Shown here: positions 8,718-17,125 of the stretch, one piece after another
Numbering within the stretch: position 1 is the stretch's first letter
Layout of the letters: each line of letters starts with the position of its first letter
Origin: Vibrio sp. Isolate34
GTDB lineage: Bacteria; Pseudomonadota; Gammaproteobacteria; Enterobacterales; Vibrionaceae
NCBI RefSeq assembly: GCF_022397915.1
Contig: NZ_JAKEUO010000001.1
Location: 62,001-126,000, forward strand
DNA length: 64,000 nucleotides
Direction: 5' to 3'
Notes under the pieces: generated by a model
The model's input: only the letters and a program-made list of their open reading frames with translations
Database searches by the model: none
What the model was told of the DNA's origin: nothing
Position numbers and translations under genes: made by a program

Positions 8718-9125
8718 TTATGCTTTCAAATTATGTACGTTTGTTGAGTCTTTGCGTGTTTTGGTTTTGTAGCGATGCAACTCCCAAGTCATCTGAGCGA
8801 CTTTATCTACCATTACCTTCAGTTCACCTTTGAACTGCTCATTCTCAGCTCGAAGTTTTTCGTTTTTATCCAAAACTTCTTGGTACTTATCCTTTGAAAC
8901 CTTTGCCTTAGCTTTGTTAGCTTTAGCCTTTACAACCCCCACATTGGTTGGGTCAGTGGTATACTTCTCTTTCTCTGCTAACACCTTTTCAAGCAGAACA
9001 ATATGATTCTTCAATGACCCATTAGAAACTCCTGCTCGCCTTTCAACAGCATAAGGACTGATTTTCTTACCCTCTTTCAAAAGAGCCTTAAACGCATTAT
9101 CTAGCTTTGTTGCCACCGTCGCCAT
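8718..9125 (-). CDS. Small DUF6262/TnpC-like protein of the integrase module (GmtX-like)
   Basis: The N-terminal part (FKALLKEGKKISPYAVERRAG, then VSNGSLKNHIVLLEKV) looks like a compact helix-turn-helix of the kind seen in Tn554 TnpC-type proteins. Residues about 60-125 are charged and Lys/Ala-rich, predicted coiled coil. The start codon overlaps the stop of the 720-aa recombinase as TAATG, so it is translationally coupled. In Tn554 the small third protein modulates the direction or efficiency of transposition; that role is inferred here. Confidence 0.6.
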   Translation of the reverse strand: MATVATKLDNAFKALLKEGKKISPYAVERRAGVSNGSLKNHIVLLEKVLAEKEKYTTDPTNVGVVKAKANKAKAKVSKDKYQEVLDKNEKLRAENEQFKGELKVMVDKVAQMTWELHRYKTKTRKDSTNVHNLKA

Positions 9126-11287
9126 TACAGAGCCTCTACTCGATATTTTTCAAATTGAATGTTATGGTCAGCCATCACTTTTTCCGCAGTCCTTATATCA
9201 CTTAGTTGCGTAGCAAGTGAGCTGCGGTTGAACATTCCCATTTCTTTCATTTTTTCAATTTTTTCAATACATCTCTCTCGCCTTACAACCCAGTTTTCAG
9301 CTTCACCCTTGTTTACATTCAGGTTCTCACAGTCCCTGCCTACGCATTTAGAAGGCTCAAACAAATGCCCCATGCTACATAGCTCACCAGAAAAACAAGT
9401 GCCAAATCCTGTCGATTTGTTTGCACCTTTCGTGTCTTCAACCAACTGATTAAACCTAGCATCACCAACCACCATAGGCTCTCCACTCATGAACTTCATG
9501 AAGCCACCTGATTGCTCTTCTGGATGCTCAATCATGTCCTTAAGGTACTCAGCGTGAGACTCTATTTCTTGCTCTTGGATTTTCTCTTTAATTTTGCCTG
9601 GATTTTGAATCCCTAGTAACGTTAGAAGCTCAGAATGACTCGCATAAATGGCTGTCATCGCAAGGTGTATATGCTTAAATTGATGCTTCAACGAGGCTAA
9701 TGACACTAGCCCATGACCAACAACAAAATGAGCAAATGTACGTCTTAAAGAGTGAGTATTAAAGCGCCAATACAGTTCTCCACGCTCATTTTCCTTTATT
9801 GGGCTAAGCTTCTCGTGGACGATGGGGTTTAGCAGGTTAAAAACCTCATCCATTTCTTCTGGAAGGTAGCGAATATCGATATGAAGACTGTAATCGTAGA
9901 AAATTTTGCGTAAATTCGTAGTATGGAGTTGAGCATCTTTTAACTGACGATGAATAGTATCCCCTGTCCATCCCTTTCCTTCACCTTTGAACGAAAAACG
10001 TGGCGTGAGGTGGGTATCACCTGAAACAGAACAATATTTATCATTGAGTACCGTTAATATTAATAACGCCTTCTCACAAATTGGCGCACACGCCCATGCA
10101 TCTTCACGACTTAGCTTTTCCAACTTATTCGTCCACGAACGCATTGTGCAAAGCTTTACGCCATCAATATCAACCTCTTTGTATGAGTCACCATCAATCT
10201 GAGTTAATTCACTAATCCTCATTCCTGTGAATGCTGAACAAGCGCCAAAACACGCTCCTTCAATCATCCCAAAAGCATCAATGGCTTGCTTCTCAGTCAC
10301 CCCTTTTGATTGGGCATACGCTTTAACGTCCAATAAAACATTATCTTTCTTATAGGCATCAATAACGCCTCTATGAGCTTTACTGCGATAGATAGACTCA
10401 ACTTCGTCCTTGGCTTTATCTCGATAGTCATCAAGTACCTCTTGAGGGGAAATGCCGCTGCTTTTTGCTTTTTCCTCAACCTCAATATCGACAATGAGTT
10501 CCTGATACAGTGTTTCGATTTCTTGTTCGATATCATGCTCAGTCTGTAATGTGCGATACTCCGCCTCGACTTCCGATTCGAGGTCTCGACCGCCCAAAAA
10601 GTCTCGGTAAGCAGACTCCACATCTTGAATTAAACGAGAAAGGTATTGCTCATAAATAACGGGGATTACCGTAGGATAATGCCCTTTACCATGAGCGGCA
10701 TATTTCTTGGCAACTTTGCTTGCATTCTCACCCTCTTGGTAGGGAATGTGAAATCTAGCGCTCTCTGGGAAATATGGATTAACTTGAGCGAGTACACTGA
10801 GAGCATTCAGTCTCCTAGAAATAACCTCTTCACTCCCTCCACGTAGTGACTCTTTGATTTGCGAAAAGACAATCTCACTTGAAATATAAGAAAAAACGTT
10901 GATGGCAGTATTAGCAAACACTCTCAGTAATACATCGATATAACTCTGTATGTTTTTAACCTGCTCAATCTTCCTGAAGGTTTTACCCTCCATACTCAGC
11001 AAGGTTTCTTTGCCGCCCCATATCAACCAATACATTCGTTGCTTAAACTCTAAAAGCAGTTTGGGGTTATGTTTCTTGACTTGGAACGTTAAGGTGTAGT
11101 TCGATTTCTTCTCATTCTTGGTGTTGAACAGGTCGTTAAAATCCCAAGCATCATCTTCAAAGTAAGAAGCAGGACTGCCATCTCGCTTTACGCTGACTAC
11201 AGTTCTTACAGTCGGCATAAGGTAAGCTTCGTCAACTGCCAAAGCGTATTTTTCAAACAGTGCGTGGTCATGACTAATACTGTACAT
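9125..11287 (-). CDS. Large tyrosine recombinase (TnpB/GmtZ-like), 720 aa
   Basis: The catalytic core lies in the C-terminal half. The first Arg is in FTGMRISELTQID (about residue 360), the HxxR pair is in FNTHSLRRTFAHF, and the Tyr nucleophile is probably in HLAMTAIYASHSELL. A Cys-rich stretch follows (TCFSGELCSMGHLFEPSKCVG), as in large Tn554 TnpB-like recombinases. The N-terminal about 300 residues are module-specific. The catalytic set looks complete, so it could be active. It abuts the preceding gene (3-bp gap). Confidence 0.8.
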   Translation of the reverse strand: MYSISHDHALFEKYALAVDEAYLMPTVRTVVSVKRDGSPASYFEDDAWDFNDLFNTKNEKKSNYTLTFQVKKHNPKLLLEFKQRMYWLIWGGKETLLSMEGKTFRKIEQVKNIQSYIDVLLRVFANTAINVFSYISSEIVFSQIKESLRGGSEEVISRRLNALSVLAQVNPYFPESARFHIPYQEGENASKVAKKYAAHGKGHYPTVIPVIYEQYLSRLIQDVESAYRDFLGGRDLESEVEAEYRTLQTEHDIEQEIETLYQELIVDIEVEEKAKSSGISPQEVLDDYRDKAKDEVESIYRSKAHRGVIDAYKKDNVLLDVKAYAQSKGVTEKQAIDAFGMIEGACFGACSAFTGMRISELTQIDGDSYKEVDIDGVKLCTMRSWTNKLEKLSREDAWACAPICEKALLILTVLNDKYCSVSGDTHLTPRFSFKGEGKGWTGDTIHRQLKDAQLHTTNLRKIFYDYSLHIDIRYLPEEMDEVFNLLNPIVHEKLSPIKENERGELYWRFNTHSLRRTFAHFVVGHGLVSLASLKHQFKHIHLAMTAIYASHSELLTLLGIQNPGKIKEKIQEQEIESHAEYLKDMIEHPEEQSGGFMKFMSGEPMVVGDARFNQLVEDTKGANKSTGFGTCFSGELCSMGHLFEPSKCVGRDCENLNVNKGEAENWVVRRERCIEKIEKMKEMGMFNRSSLATQLSDIRTAEKVMADHNIQFEKYRVEAL

Positions 11288-11289
11288 GC

Positions 11290-13036
11290 TTACCCCTTAA
11301 AAATATCTTGAATAGAATCGTCATCCCAAAGAGGATGGCAACCTTGACGCTCTAGGTATTTTTCCGCTGCCTTGAGGTTTCTTTTCTTGAAGCGTTTTTT
11401 TATGTCTCGAATCGCTGACTTCACCTCGCTGAAATTCTTGATGAAGTGGTCAAGGCTTTTATGGGCGGCTACCGCCTCATTGAGACGAAACTCAAACGAC
11501 AGCAAACGCCAAATATCATGAACCTCATCAACGACAGCAAAATTTCGGCACATAAAGCATTTGATGACATAGCCACAAGCGATATTTTTCACATCGTCAT
11601 CATCTAACAATCCCGTTTCTAGATTGCTTTTTTTGAAACTCACGCTTTTGCGGCACATCTTCACCTTTACATACCCCTCCGTTAGCAATGTCGTCCACGG
11701 GCACGTGAGAAGATACTCTAAGCGCATCGGCTTCTTCACTAGACAAAACCTCACAATGTTGTGCCTTCGTGGTTGCTATCGCGGCAGTAACCCCTCCAGT
11801 TGGGTTACTGCCCAACGCAAAGAGTGTGGCAGCTCCAAAAGCCAATTCACGATGTGCTACGGCTTTTGAGTTCTTACTGTAGTCTGAATTATTCCATGTA
11901 CTTTCACATGAATTGCGATTGCTCTCCATCGCGCCTTGTCGCCCCATCTTTTCTTCGGCGTACTGTTTAACGGATGACTTCAAGCGTGCGCAGTTTAAAG
12001 AAAAAACTGGATTTGCTGCTTTTATTGTTTGCAGTAAAACCGAGCGTGTCATTAGACCTACAATGTAGGTATGGAGATTCATATTCGTTGGCTTATTACC
12101 ATTTCGCCGTCTAAAGAGATAATGCTTATCTAACCCCAAATCGACAGCATTAAGCTTCGACAATTCGAAGTGTTCTTCAAAAAAGGTTTTTGACACCGCT
12201 CTTGGTGTAAAGGTACGAGGTTCTTCTTTGTAGCCACGGGTTTTCAAGCCTTTTACCGAGATTCGGTTGCCACCTGCCCTATCGACACTCCAACTGTCTT
12301 CCGCCACAAAAGTGTTCAGCGCCTCTGCTTGTCCTGCAGCGGTGTAATACAGATAGAGGAACACCGGATTGCATATCAGACGATTGAATTCAATTTCACG
12401 CTTATATTCGCTGCTGGTCTTATCTAAATACTCTTTGTAGAGTAATTTTCTATCTGACAACAGCGCACGAGCGATACGCTTTAACTCTTTCTTGGTGTAG
12501 TTATTGGAGTCTAACGATGAACTCGCGGTATCTAGGTTGCGAGTTGCTTTAGGTATCTGTCCAAAACCAAACTTCTTTAGGATTGAATTGAAGTTAGAAG
12601 CCATCCACCCCAACGTCTTGGCTTTTATCGGCTTACCATGCAGTCCAACACCTGTTGTTTGCTGAGATAGCCATGCAGCCTGAATATAGTTCATACACGA
12701 TTCTGGTGAGAACTCGACCTTAGACTTACGCTTTTGAGGTTGACTAGTAAAATTATGCTTTAGAATGTTATCAATATACTTAAAATTTTGGACTTTACTC
12801 GCCTCTGACCAACCTGATTGTTCAAGCTTGGAAATCAGCAGAGCAACATGTTCCTTGGTACTATATTGCAACCACTTTTTGAAGTTACATGTACGGTTAG
12901 TCCCAAGACCAGACACCCAAATATATTTCCATTGATGAACCTTGGATAGTGGGTTTTCTGATTGCATTTCATCGGTCGGAATAGAGCGATAGGTACGAAC
13001 GTTATCAGGCTTATCTGAGTCGAAGTTCTCCGTCAT
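11290..13036 (-). CDS. Middle recombinase-like protein, frameshifted; degenerate catalytic site
   Basis: The first frame (13036-11600) encodes 478 residues and runs through an A7 tract at about 11625-11631. Its last about 10 codons look spurious. The +1 frame carries a convincing continuation (LDDDDVKNIACGYVIKCF to DDSIQDIFKG, ending 11290). Removing one A restores a single frame of about 581 residues that ends 2 bp before the next gene's start. The recombinase signature is degenerate: TAAGQAEALNTF replaces the usual TGxRxxEL, so the first catalytic Arg is Gln, and NCARLKSS stands where HxLR is expected. The start overlaps the upstream stop as ATGA. Likely a structural partner of the recombinases. 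Confidence 0.6.
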
Positions 13037-14259
13037 ATGATGCGTTCCTCTTCCAATAACGCCATCATTAACTCAGGCACTTGGTTCTTGGTTGGATTGC
13101 CTTCCCAATGCGTTAAATAACGCATGGTCACAGATAAGTCCTTGTGTCCAAGTTCATCTTTCAGTAGTTTCAGCGCCTGTGTCGTGCTCAAGTCACGTAT
13201 ATTGAGCAACAGGTCGAGCTTATTAGCCGCATAAGTCGCTCTTGTATCATGGAAATCGTGGTCGAAGTGAGGGTTGCTGTTTTCCTTAATTGCATTTCTT
13301 AACCGCCCCCATAGCGTATCAATGGAATTTGATCGTTGCTCCTTTTCTTTAAATCGATTCCCTTCCTTTGTAATAAATACAGGTGCATCTTCATCATCTG
13401 TATTGAAAAAGTAGAGTCGTTTACGCTCCTTGTACCGCTCACTCTCGCAATATTGAGTGACTTGCTCCATTAACCAAACGGGCATCGAAATTGTGCGGTT
13501 CTTGCTGTATTTGGTGTGGCAGCCATGAGAAGGGCCAATCTTGATATCGGTGTAGGTTTTGCCCTTAAAACCTTTGGGTACTTTAAAATGGCGAGGCTTT
13601 ATGTCAGCGACCTCAATCGCTCTTAGACCAGAATTAATCACAGTCGCTACCAACAGTCGAAACTCACCAGAAATCCCCGCTCGATTCCAATTGTCTCGAA
13701 TGTGCCTTATATCCAAGTCATTCATTGGGGTGAGTTCGGTTTCTTGCTTCGGACTTTTGATGGTAATGTCCGTCAGCATTTGACCGTACTTATTGTGACC
13801 ATGCACCTCAAACGGCAACTTCTCCACATAACCATGACGGTAGCAAAACACATAGAATCTTCGGATTACAGATAAGGTCGATGCCCCGACACTTCGACGC
13901 ATGTTTCCTTTAGCAATCTGTTTGTCTAAATAATTTCTGAAGAGATAAATGGCGTAACGCTCAAGTTCTTCATTCTCATCATTCCAATTGAGATTGTTCT
14001 TTCCTAAATAACGAAAAAAGCGAAGCAAAGCATACGAAGTTGGCTCCGTATCTTTAACTCCTTCTACAATGCGGCGGCTCATAATAAACGCATTGGCATA
14101 GAACTCTGGCTCACCGCTAGAGGAAAACAACAGATTAACGCCATCAAAGCGCATGGGTTTACTCACGGTGAAGTCTGATGAATCTGGTGGATCACCTAAC
14201 TCAATGTCACCAATTTCTATGGATCGACTTGTTGCTACAAGGTGGTAAAAATGTTCCAT
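13033..14259 (-). CDS. Tyrosine recombinase/integrase (TnpA/GmtY-like), 408 aa
   Basis: Phage-integrase fold. The N-terminal SAM-like core-binding region covers about residues 50-165. The catalytic domain has INSGLRAIEVADI (Arg I), FHDTRATYAANK (HxxR), LGHKDLSVTMRYLTH (His/Trp and the Tyr nucleophile). All catalytic residues are visible, so it looks active. It is the first gene of the four-gene operon. The upstream spacer carries nested inverted repeats (14270-14329) that may be promoter, operator or recombination site. Confidence 0.85.
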   Translation of the reverse strand: MEHFYHLVATSRSIEIGDIELGDPPDSSDFTVSKPMRFDGVNLLFSSSGEPEFYANAFIMSRRIVEGVKDTEPTSYALLRFFRYLGKNNLNWNDENEELERYAIYLFRNYLDKQIAKGNMRRSVGASTLSVIRRFYVFCYRHGYVEKLPFEVHGHNKYGQMLTDITIKSPKQETELTPMNDLDIRHIRDNWNRAGISGEFRLLVATVINSGLRAIEVADIKPRHFKVPKGFKGKTYTDIKIGPSHGCHTKYSKNRTISMPVWLMEQVTQYCESERYKERKRLYFFNTDDEDAPVFITKEGNRFKEKEQRSNSIDTLWGRLRNAIKENSNPHFDHDFHDTRATYAANKLDLLLNIRDLSTTQALKLLKDELGHKDLSVTMRYLTHWEGNPTKNQVPELMMALLEEERII

Positions 14260-14269
14260 ACAGCGCCCA

Positions 14270-14329
14270 ATCTAAATAAATCAAATAAAAACATAGACAC
14301 TGTTATCTATGTCAAACAACTATTTAGAT
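14270..14329. repeat. Nested inverted repeats at the upstream edge of the integrase operon
   Basis: The outer arms ATCTAAATA (14270-14278) and TATTTAGAT (14321-14329) are perfect complements. The inner arms ACATAGA (14291-14297) and TCTATGT (14306-14312) are also perfect, with an 8-base loop. The structure starts 11 bp before the integrase ATG. It could be an autoregulatory operator or the recombinase binding/crossover region. Confidence 0.5.
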
Positions 14330-14340
14330 ATGTTGGCTGT

Positions 14341-14372
14341 AAAAAGGACTGGTATCTCTACCAATCCTCTTT
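14341..14372 (-). terminator. Rho-independent terminator of the permease gene
   Basis: Read on the minus strand: AGGATTGGT, loop AGAGAT, ACCAGTCC, then a T5 run. One G-T wobble replaces a pair present in the second copy at 16064-16098. It sits about 90 bp after the permease stop and before the integrase promoter. Confidence 0.75.
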
Positions 14373-14448
14373 AGGGGATGTTTCGGTTTTCTACCTTATG
14401 ACAGGTAGATAGCGCGATTACTCGTAATCAGTCGCGTACGTGTCTTCT
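14341..14448 (-). repeat. Direct repeat copy 1: duplicated 3' end and terminator of the VOC gene
   Basis: About 108 bp closely match 16063-16174. On the minus strand the first part would encode EDTYATDYE and a stop, identical to the C-terminus of the VOC gene at 16145. It is followed by the same spacer and the same hairpin. A few substitutions and a one-base length difference separate the copies. The coding part here has no gene attached. Confidence 0.85.
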
Positions 14449-14460
14449 CGGCAGTATAAG

Positions 14461-15837
14461 TTACGCTTTACTGGTTTGTACCGAACTTGCCACAGGCTTG
14501 GTTTTGTTTTCTGGAACCAGTGACATCAGCCCGGTAATCACAAGAGCAGCAACACCCGACATCGTGACTGGTGAGCCAAATATGCTTTGCGCTAGCTTGG
14601 GTGCTTCTTTCAATAAGTCAGGCACTAGCATTACTCCAAGCCCTAAACCTAATGAGATAGCGATCGTCATGATTCTACGTCTATCCACCTTTTCATTAGC
14701 AATAATCTTGATGCCCGCTGCGGCGACCGTACCGAACATCACCAAGGTTGCACCGCCTAATACCGGTTTTGGAATCGTCATTAATACCGCGCCTAAGATG
14801 GGAAATAAACCTAATAGAAAAAGAATCGCCGCAATGAAGTAGCCAATGTAGCGACTCGCGATTCCGGTAAAGTGAATCACACCATTGTTCTGGCTGAAGG
14901 TCGTGTTTGGAAAAGTATTGAATACTGCCGCGATAAGCGAGTTCACGCCGTCACCTAACACGCCAGCTTTGAGTCGATTGATATATTTCGGCCCCTTAAC
15001 TGGTTGGCCTGAGAACATGCTGTTGGCGGTAAGGTCACCCGTTGTTTCAATAACAGTAATCAAGTAGATAAAAGCAATTGGTAAGAAGGCTTGCCAATCA
15101 AAAGCGAAACCATATTTAAATGGGACTGGGATACTCAATAACGGTTGAGATGCAAAAGAAACCATGGGTGCTTTGCCCATTAGAATGGCAACGCCCCACC
15201 CTACAACTAAACCGACCAAAATAGACGATAGCCTAACCATGGTGTTGTTACTAAGGTTAAGTGCCACTATGGTTCCGAGCACAATTGCACCCAGCATTAG
15301 GTTACTTCCAGAGCCAAAATCTTCCGCGCCTACGCCACCCGCAATATCAGTAACACCGACTTTAATCAAAGAGATACCTATCGTCGTGATAACAATTCCG
15401 GTCACAACTGGCGTGATAACCACTTTGAGTTTTTCGATAAAGCGCGAAAGTACGATTTCAACAAAGGCACCAAAGAAGCAGACACCGAAAATGGTCGCGA
15501 GCATTTCATCCGGCCCGCCTCCATTCGCTTTAACCAGAAAACCTGCACCTAGCACTGACCCTAAGAACGCAAAGCTGGTTCCTTGGACACAAATCATCCC
15601 TGCGCCAACTGGCCCTATTTTTCTCGCTTGAATGAAGGTACCGACCCCAGACACCATGAGTGCCATGCTGATCAAATAAGGGATGTGTTCACCCAATCCT
15701 AAGACACCGCCAATAATGAGTGTGGGCGTGATAATGCCAACAAAGCTTGCTAATACATGCTGCAGCGCTGCATAGCTGGCTGCTCTGACTGATGGTCGAT
15801 CGTCTAATCCGTAGATCAATTCACTGTTCTGTTCCAT
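14461..15837 (-). CDS. NCS2-family xanthine/uric acid/uracil permease
   Basis: Nucleobase:cation symporter-2 proteins import purines or pyrimidines with protons. About 12-14 hydrophobic segments are visible. The family motifs are present: AALQHVLASF in TM1, IYLITVIETTGDLT in TM8, and the signature FSQNNGVIHFTGIASR in TM10. At 458 aa it is full length. The signature fits the xanthine/urate branch (XanP/XanQ/UacT) better than UraA. It lies alone between the two 108-bp direct repeats, with a TTGTATACAA palindrome just upstream. Confidence 0.9.
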   Translation of the reverse strand: MEQNSELIYGLDDRPSVRAASYAALQHVLASFVGIITPTLIIGGVLGLGEHIPYLISMALMVSGVGTFIQARKIGPVGAGMICVQGTSFAFLGSVLGAGFLVKANGGGPDEMLATIFGVCFFGAFVEIVLSRFIEKLKVVITPVVTGIVITTIGISLIKVGVTDIAGGVGAEDFGSGSNLMLGAIVLGTIVALNLSNNTMVRLSSILVGLVVGWGVAILMGKAPMVSFASQPLLSIPVPFKYGFAFDWQAFLPIAFIYLITVIETTGDLTANSMFSGQPVKGPKYINRLKAGVLGDGVNSLIAAVFNTFPNTTFSQNNGVIHFTGIASRYIGYFIAAILFLLGLFPILGAVLMTIPKPVLGGATLVMFGTVAAAGIKIIANEKVDRRRIMTIAISLGLGLGVMLVPDLLKEAPKLAQSIFGSPVTMSGVAALVITGLMSLVPENKTKPVASSVQTSKA

Positions 15838-15860
15838 GTGACTTCCTTTATGTATTTTTT

Positions 15861-15872
15861 ATTGTATACAAT
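15861..15872. promoter_or_regulatory. ATTGTATACAAT palindrome upstream of the permease
   Basis: A perfect 12-bp palindrome lies 24 bp before the permease start. TTGTATACAA-type sequences are common operators of GntR-family (FCD) regulators of purine and organic-acid genes. No such regulator gene is adjacent. Confidence 0.45.
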
Positions 15873-16062
15873 TTACATAGAGGCAATAAAGCAACATATA
15901 TGCCAATGGTTTAACATCATACTTATCAATCGGTTAAGTTTCATCTCTAGCCATTGCTGCACTATAGAGCAACACTGACGGCTTGTTTTTGTGCAAACGG
16001 AGAACACAAAGCACTCCTTTGACCGGGTTTATCCGTAACCTCTCACTCAATAACGCAGACAC

Positions 16063-16174
16063 AAAAAAGAGGATTGGTATCTCTACCAATCCTCTTTAGG
16101 GGGTGTTTCGGTTTTTCTACCTTATGACAGGTAGACAGCGCCTATTACTCGTAATCAGTCGCGTATGTATCTTC
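16063..16174 (-). repeat. Direct repeat copy 2: native 3' end and terminator of the VOC gene
   Basis: This is the parental-looking copy. Its first about 30 bp on the minus strand are the last codons of the intact VOC gene, followed by the terminator. Copy 1 lies 1.7 kb away, on the far side of the permease. Confidence 0.85.
16064..16098 (-). terminator. Rho-independent terminator of the VOC gene
   Basis: On the minus strand AGAGGATTGGT, loop AGAGAT, ACCAATCCTCT, then T6. The pairing is perfect. It lies about 50 bp downstream of the VOC stop codon. Confidence 0.85.
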
Positions 16175-16636
16175 GTATGAGTGAGAGTAGAATTCGAACA
16201 GGTTGCCAAACGGGTCTTCTAGGTAAACCATTTGTGCTTGTTTTAGTTCGTCTTCTGGGTGGTAACGGTGAATATCCATGCGTACTTTACCGCCAAACTC
16301 TTCAACGCGCTTGATAGCTGAATGAAACTGCTCTTTTGGAAGCTGCAGACAGAAGTGGAAGATACCTAGGCGAGAGAAATCAACGTTATGACGCTCTTCA
16401 CGGTCAACCATTTCGAACAGCTCAACACCGATACCGTCTGAAGTGACTAGGTGAGCAATATTGAAGCCTTTGAAGCCTTCGCCAAATACAGCGATACACA
16501 TACGGCCAATTGCCGATTCGCGCTCTTCCATCACTTTGGTGTTGTTCATTACGATTCTTAGACCTAGCGCTTTCGTGTAAAACTCTACTGCTTGGTCCAT
16601 GTCGCCTACCATGATGCCTACGTGATTCATTTTCAT
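16145..16636 (-). CDS. VOC (glyoxalase/dioxygenase) superfamily protein
   Basis: The start is the ATG at 16636, seven bases after GGAGAAAG; a longer upstream frame lacks such a site. Two VOC half-domains are readable: MNHVGIMVGDMDQAVEFYTKALGLRI at the N-terminus, and IFHFCLQLPKE to YLEDPFGNLFEFYSH at about residues 90-155. Metal ligands H5, H94-type and E152-type positions are present. Substrate unknown. Its 3' end is duplicated at 14341-14448. Confidence 0.8.
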   Translation of the reverse strand: MKMNHVGIMVGDMDQAVEFYTKALGLRIVMNNTKVMEERESAIGRMCIAVFGEGFKGFNIAHLVTSDGIGVELFEMVDREERHNVDFSRLGIFHFCLQLPKEQFHSAIKRVEEFGGKVRMDIHRYHPEDELKQAQMVYLEDPFGNLFEFYSHSYEDTYATDYE

Positions 16637-17125
16637 AACTTTCTCCAATTCGTTTTTTATTCTGTGCTTTTCGAAGTCTAGCTTCGGTATTTCGTTTCGA
16701 TGAAGAGAGTATAGGGAGAAACCGTGATTAACTGAAATTATCATAAATTATATTAATGATAATTTTTCGTTATTTATGGATTAATAGGAGATCTCAGCTC
16801 ACTTAAAGAAACACTGTCTACATAGATGTTCACGCTATACATAGGTACTCAAACTAGAAATAGCCGTTCACGCTAATAGAGATAAGCCAAATGTAGAGGA
16901 CAGCCTAAAGAGCGTAGCTCCTCCAATGGGTGATGCTGATGTTTGATGACTTTTGCTAATAGTTTTTGTTGATAGCTTTTATCGATAGCCTTCTTCTATC
17001 AAAGATAGGATTTGCCTATTGAATCTATAGAAATGTCCGATTTCACTAATTTTCAGTACCAATGCAATATATCTCCATCGACGCGGGATAGCGTTAAACA
17101 CTACAAATCAGAAAGAGAGTCCAAC
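16637..17125. other. Divergent spacer between the VOC gene and ahpC
   Basis: 489 bp. The distal half holds the OxyR-like half-sites listed below and the ahpC promoter. Nothing gene-like was seen; an open frame running into ahpC from 17012 lacks a ribosome site. Confidence 0.6.
16972..17041 (+). promoter_or_regulatory. Candidate OxyR-binding region upstream of ahpC
   Basis: Two 15-bp elements of the form ATAG-N7-C(T/G)AT lie at 17005-17019 and 17027-17041, separated by exactly 7 bp, the known OxyR tetramer layout. A third, ATAGCTTTTATCGAT at 16972-16986, matches the ATAGnTnnnAnCTAT consensus at all but one defined position. ahpC and ahpF are classical OxyR targets. Confidence 0.65.

Larger units (their letters stand above)
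8718..14329 (-). mobile_element. Four-gene tyrosine-recombinase module, Tn554-like / gamma-mobile-trio-like
   Basis: Four overlapping or abutting minus-strand genes encode recombinases of 408, about 581 (frameshifted) and 720 residues and a 135-residue coiled-coil protein. Tn554 and relatives carry TnpA, TnpB and the small TnpC in this order; GMT elements of gammaproteobacteria carry a comparable gmtY/Z/X set. The extra middle recombinase makes four genes rather than three. A nested inverted repeat lies at the upstream edge. No clear cargo was identified; the element limits are not proven. Confidence 0.6.

Noticed and set aside
11600-11640. A_AAA_AAG as a programmed -1 frameshift signal
   Set aside because: The -1 frame stops after two codons (GCA ATC TAG). 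The sensible continuation is in the +1 frame, so one base too many in the run is the simpler reading.
17012-17125. N-terminal extension of AhpC
   Set aside because: It would start inside the OxyR-like site, has no ribosome site, and AhpC family length fits the ATG at 17126.
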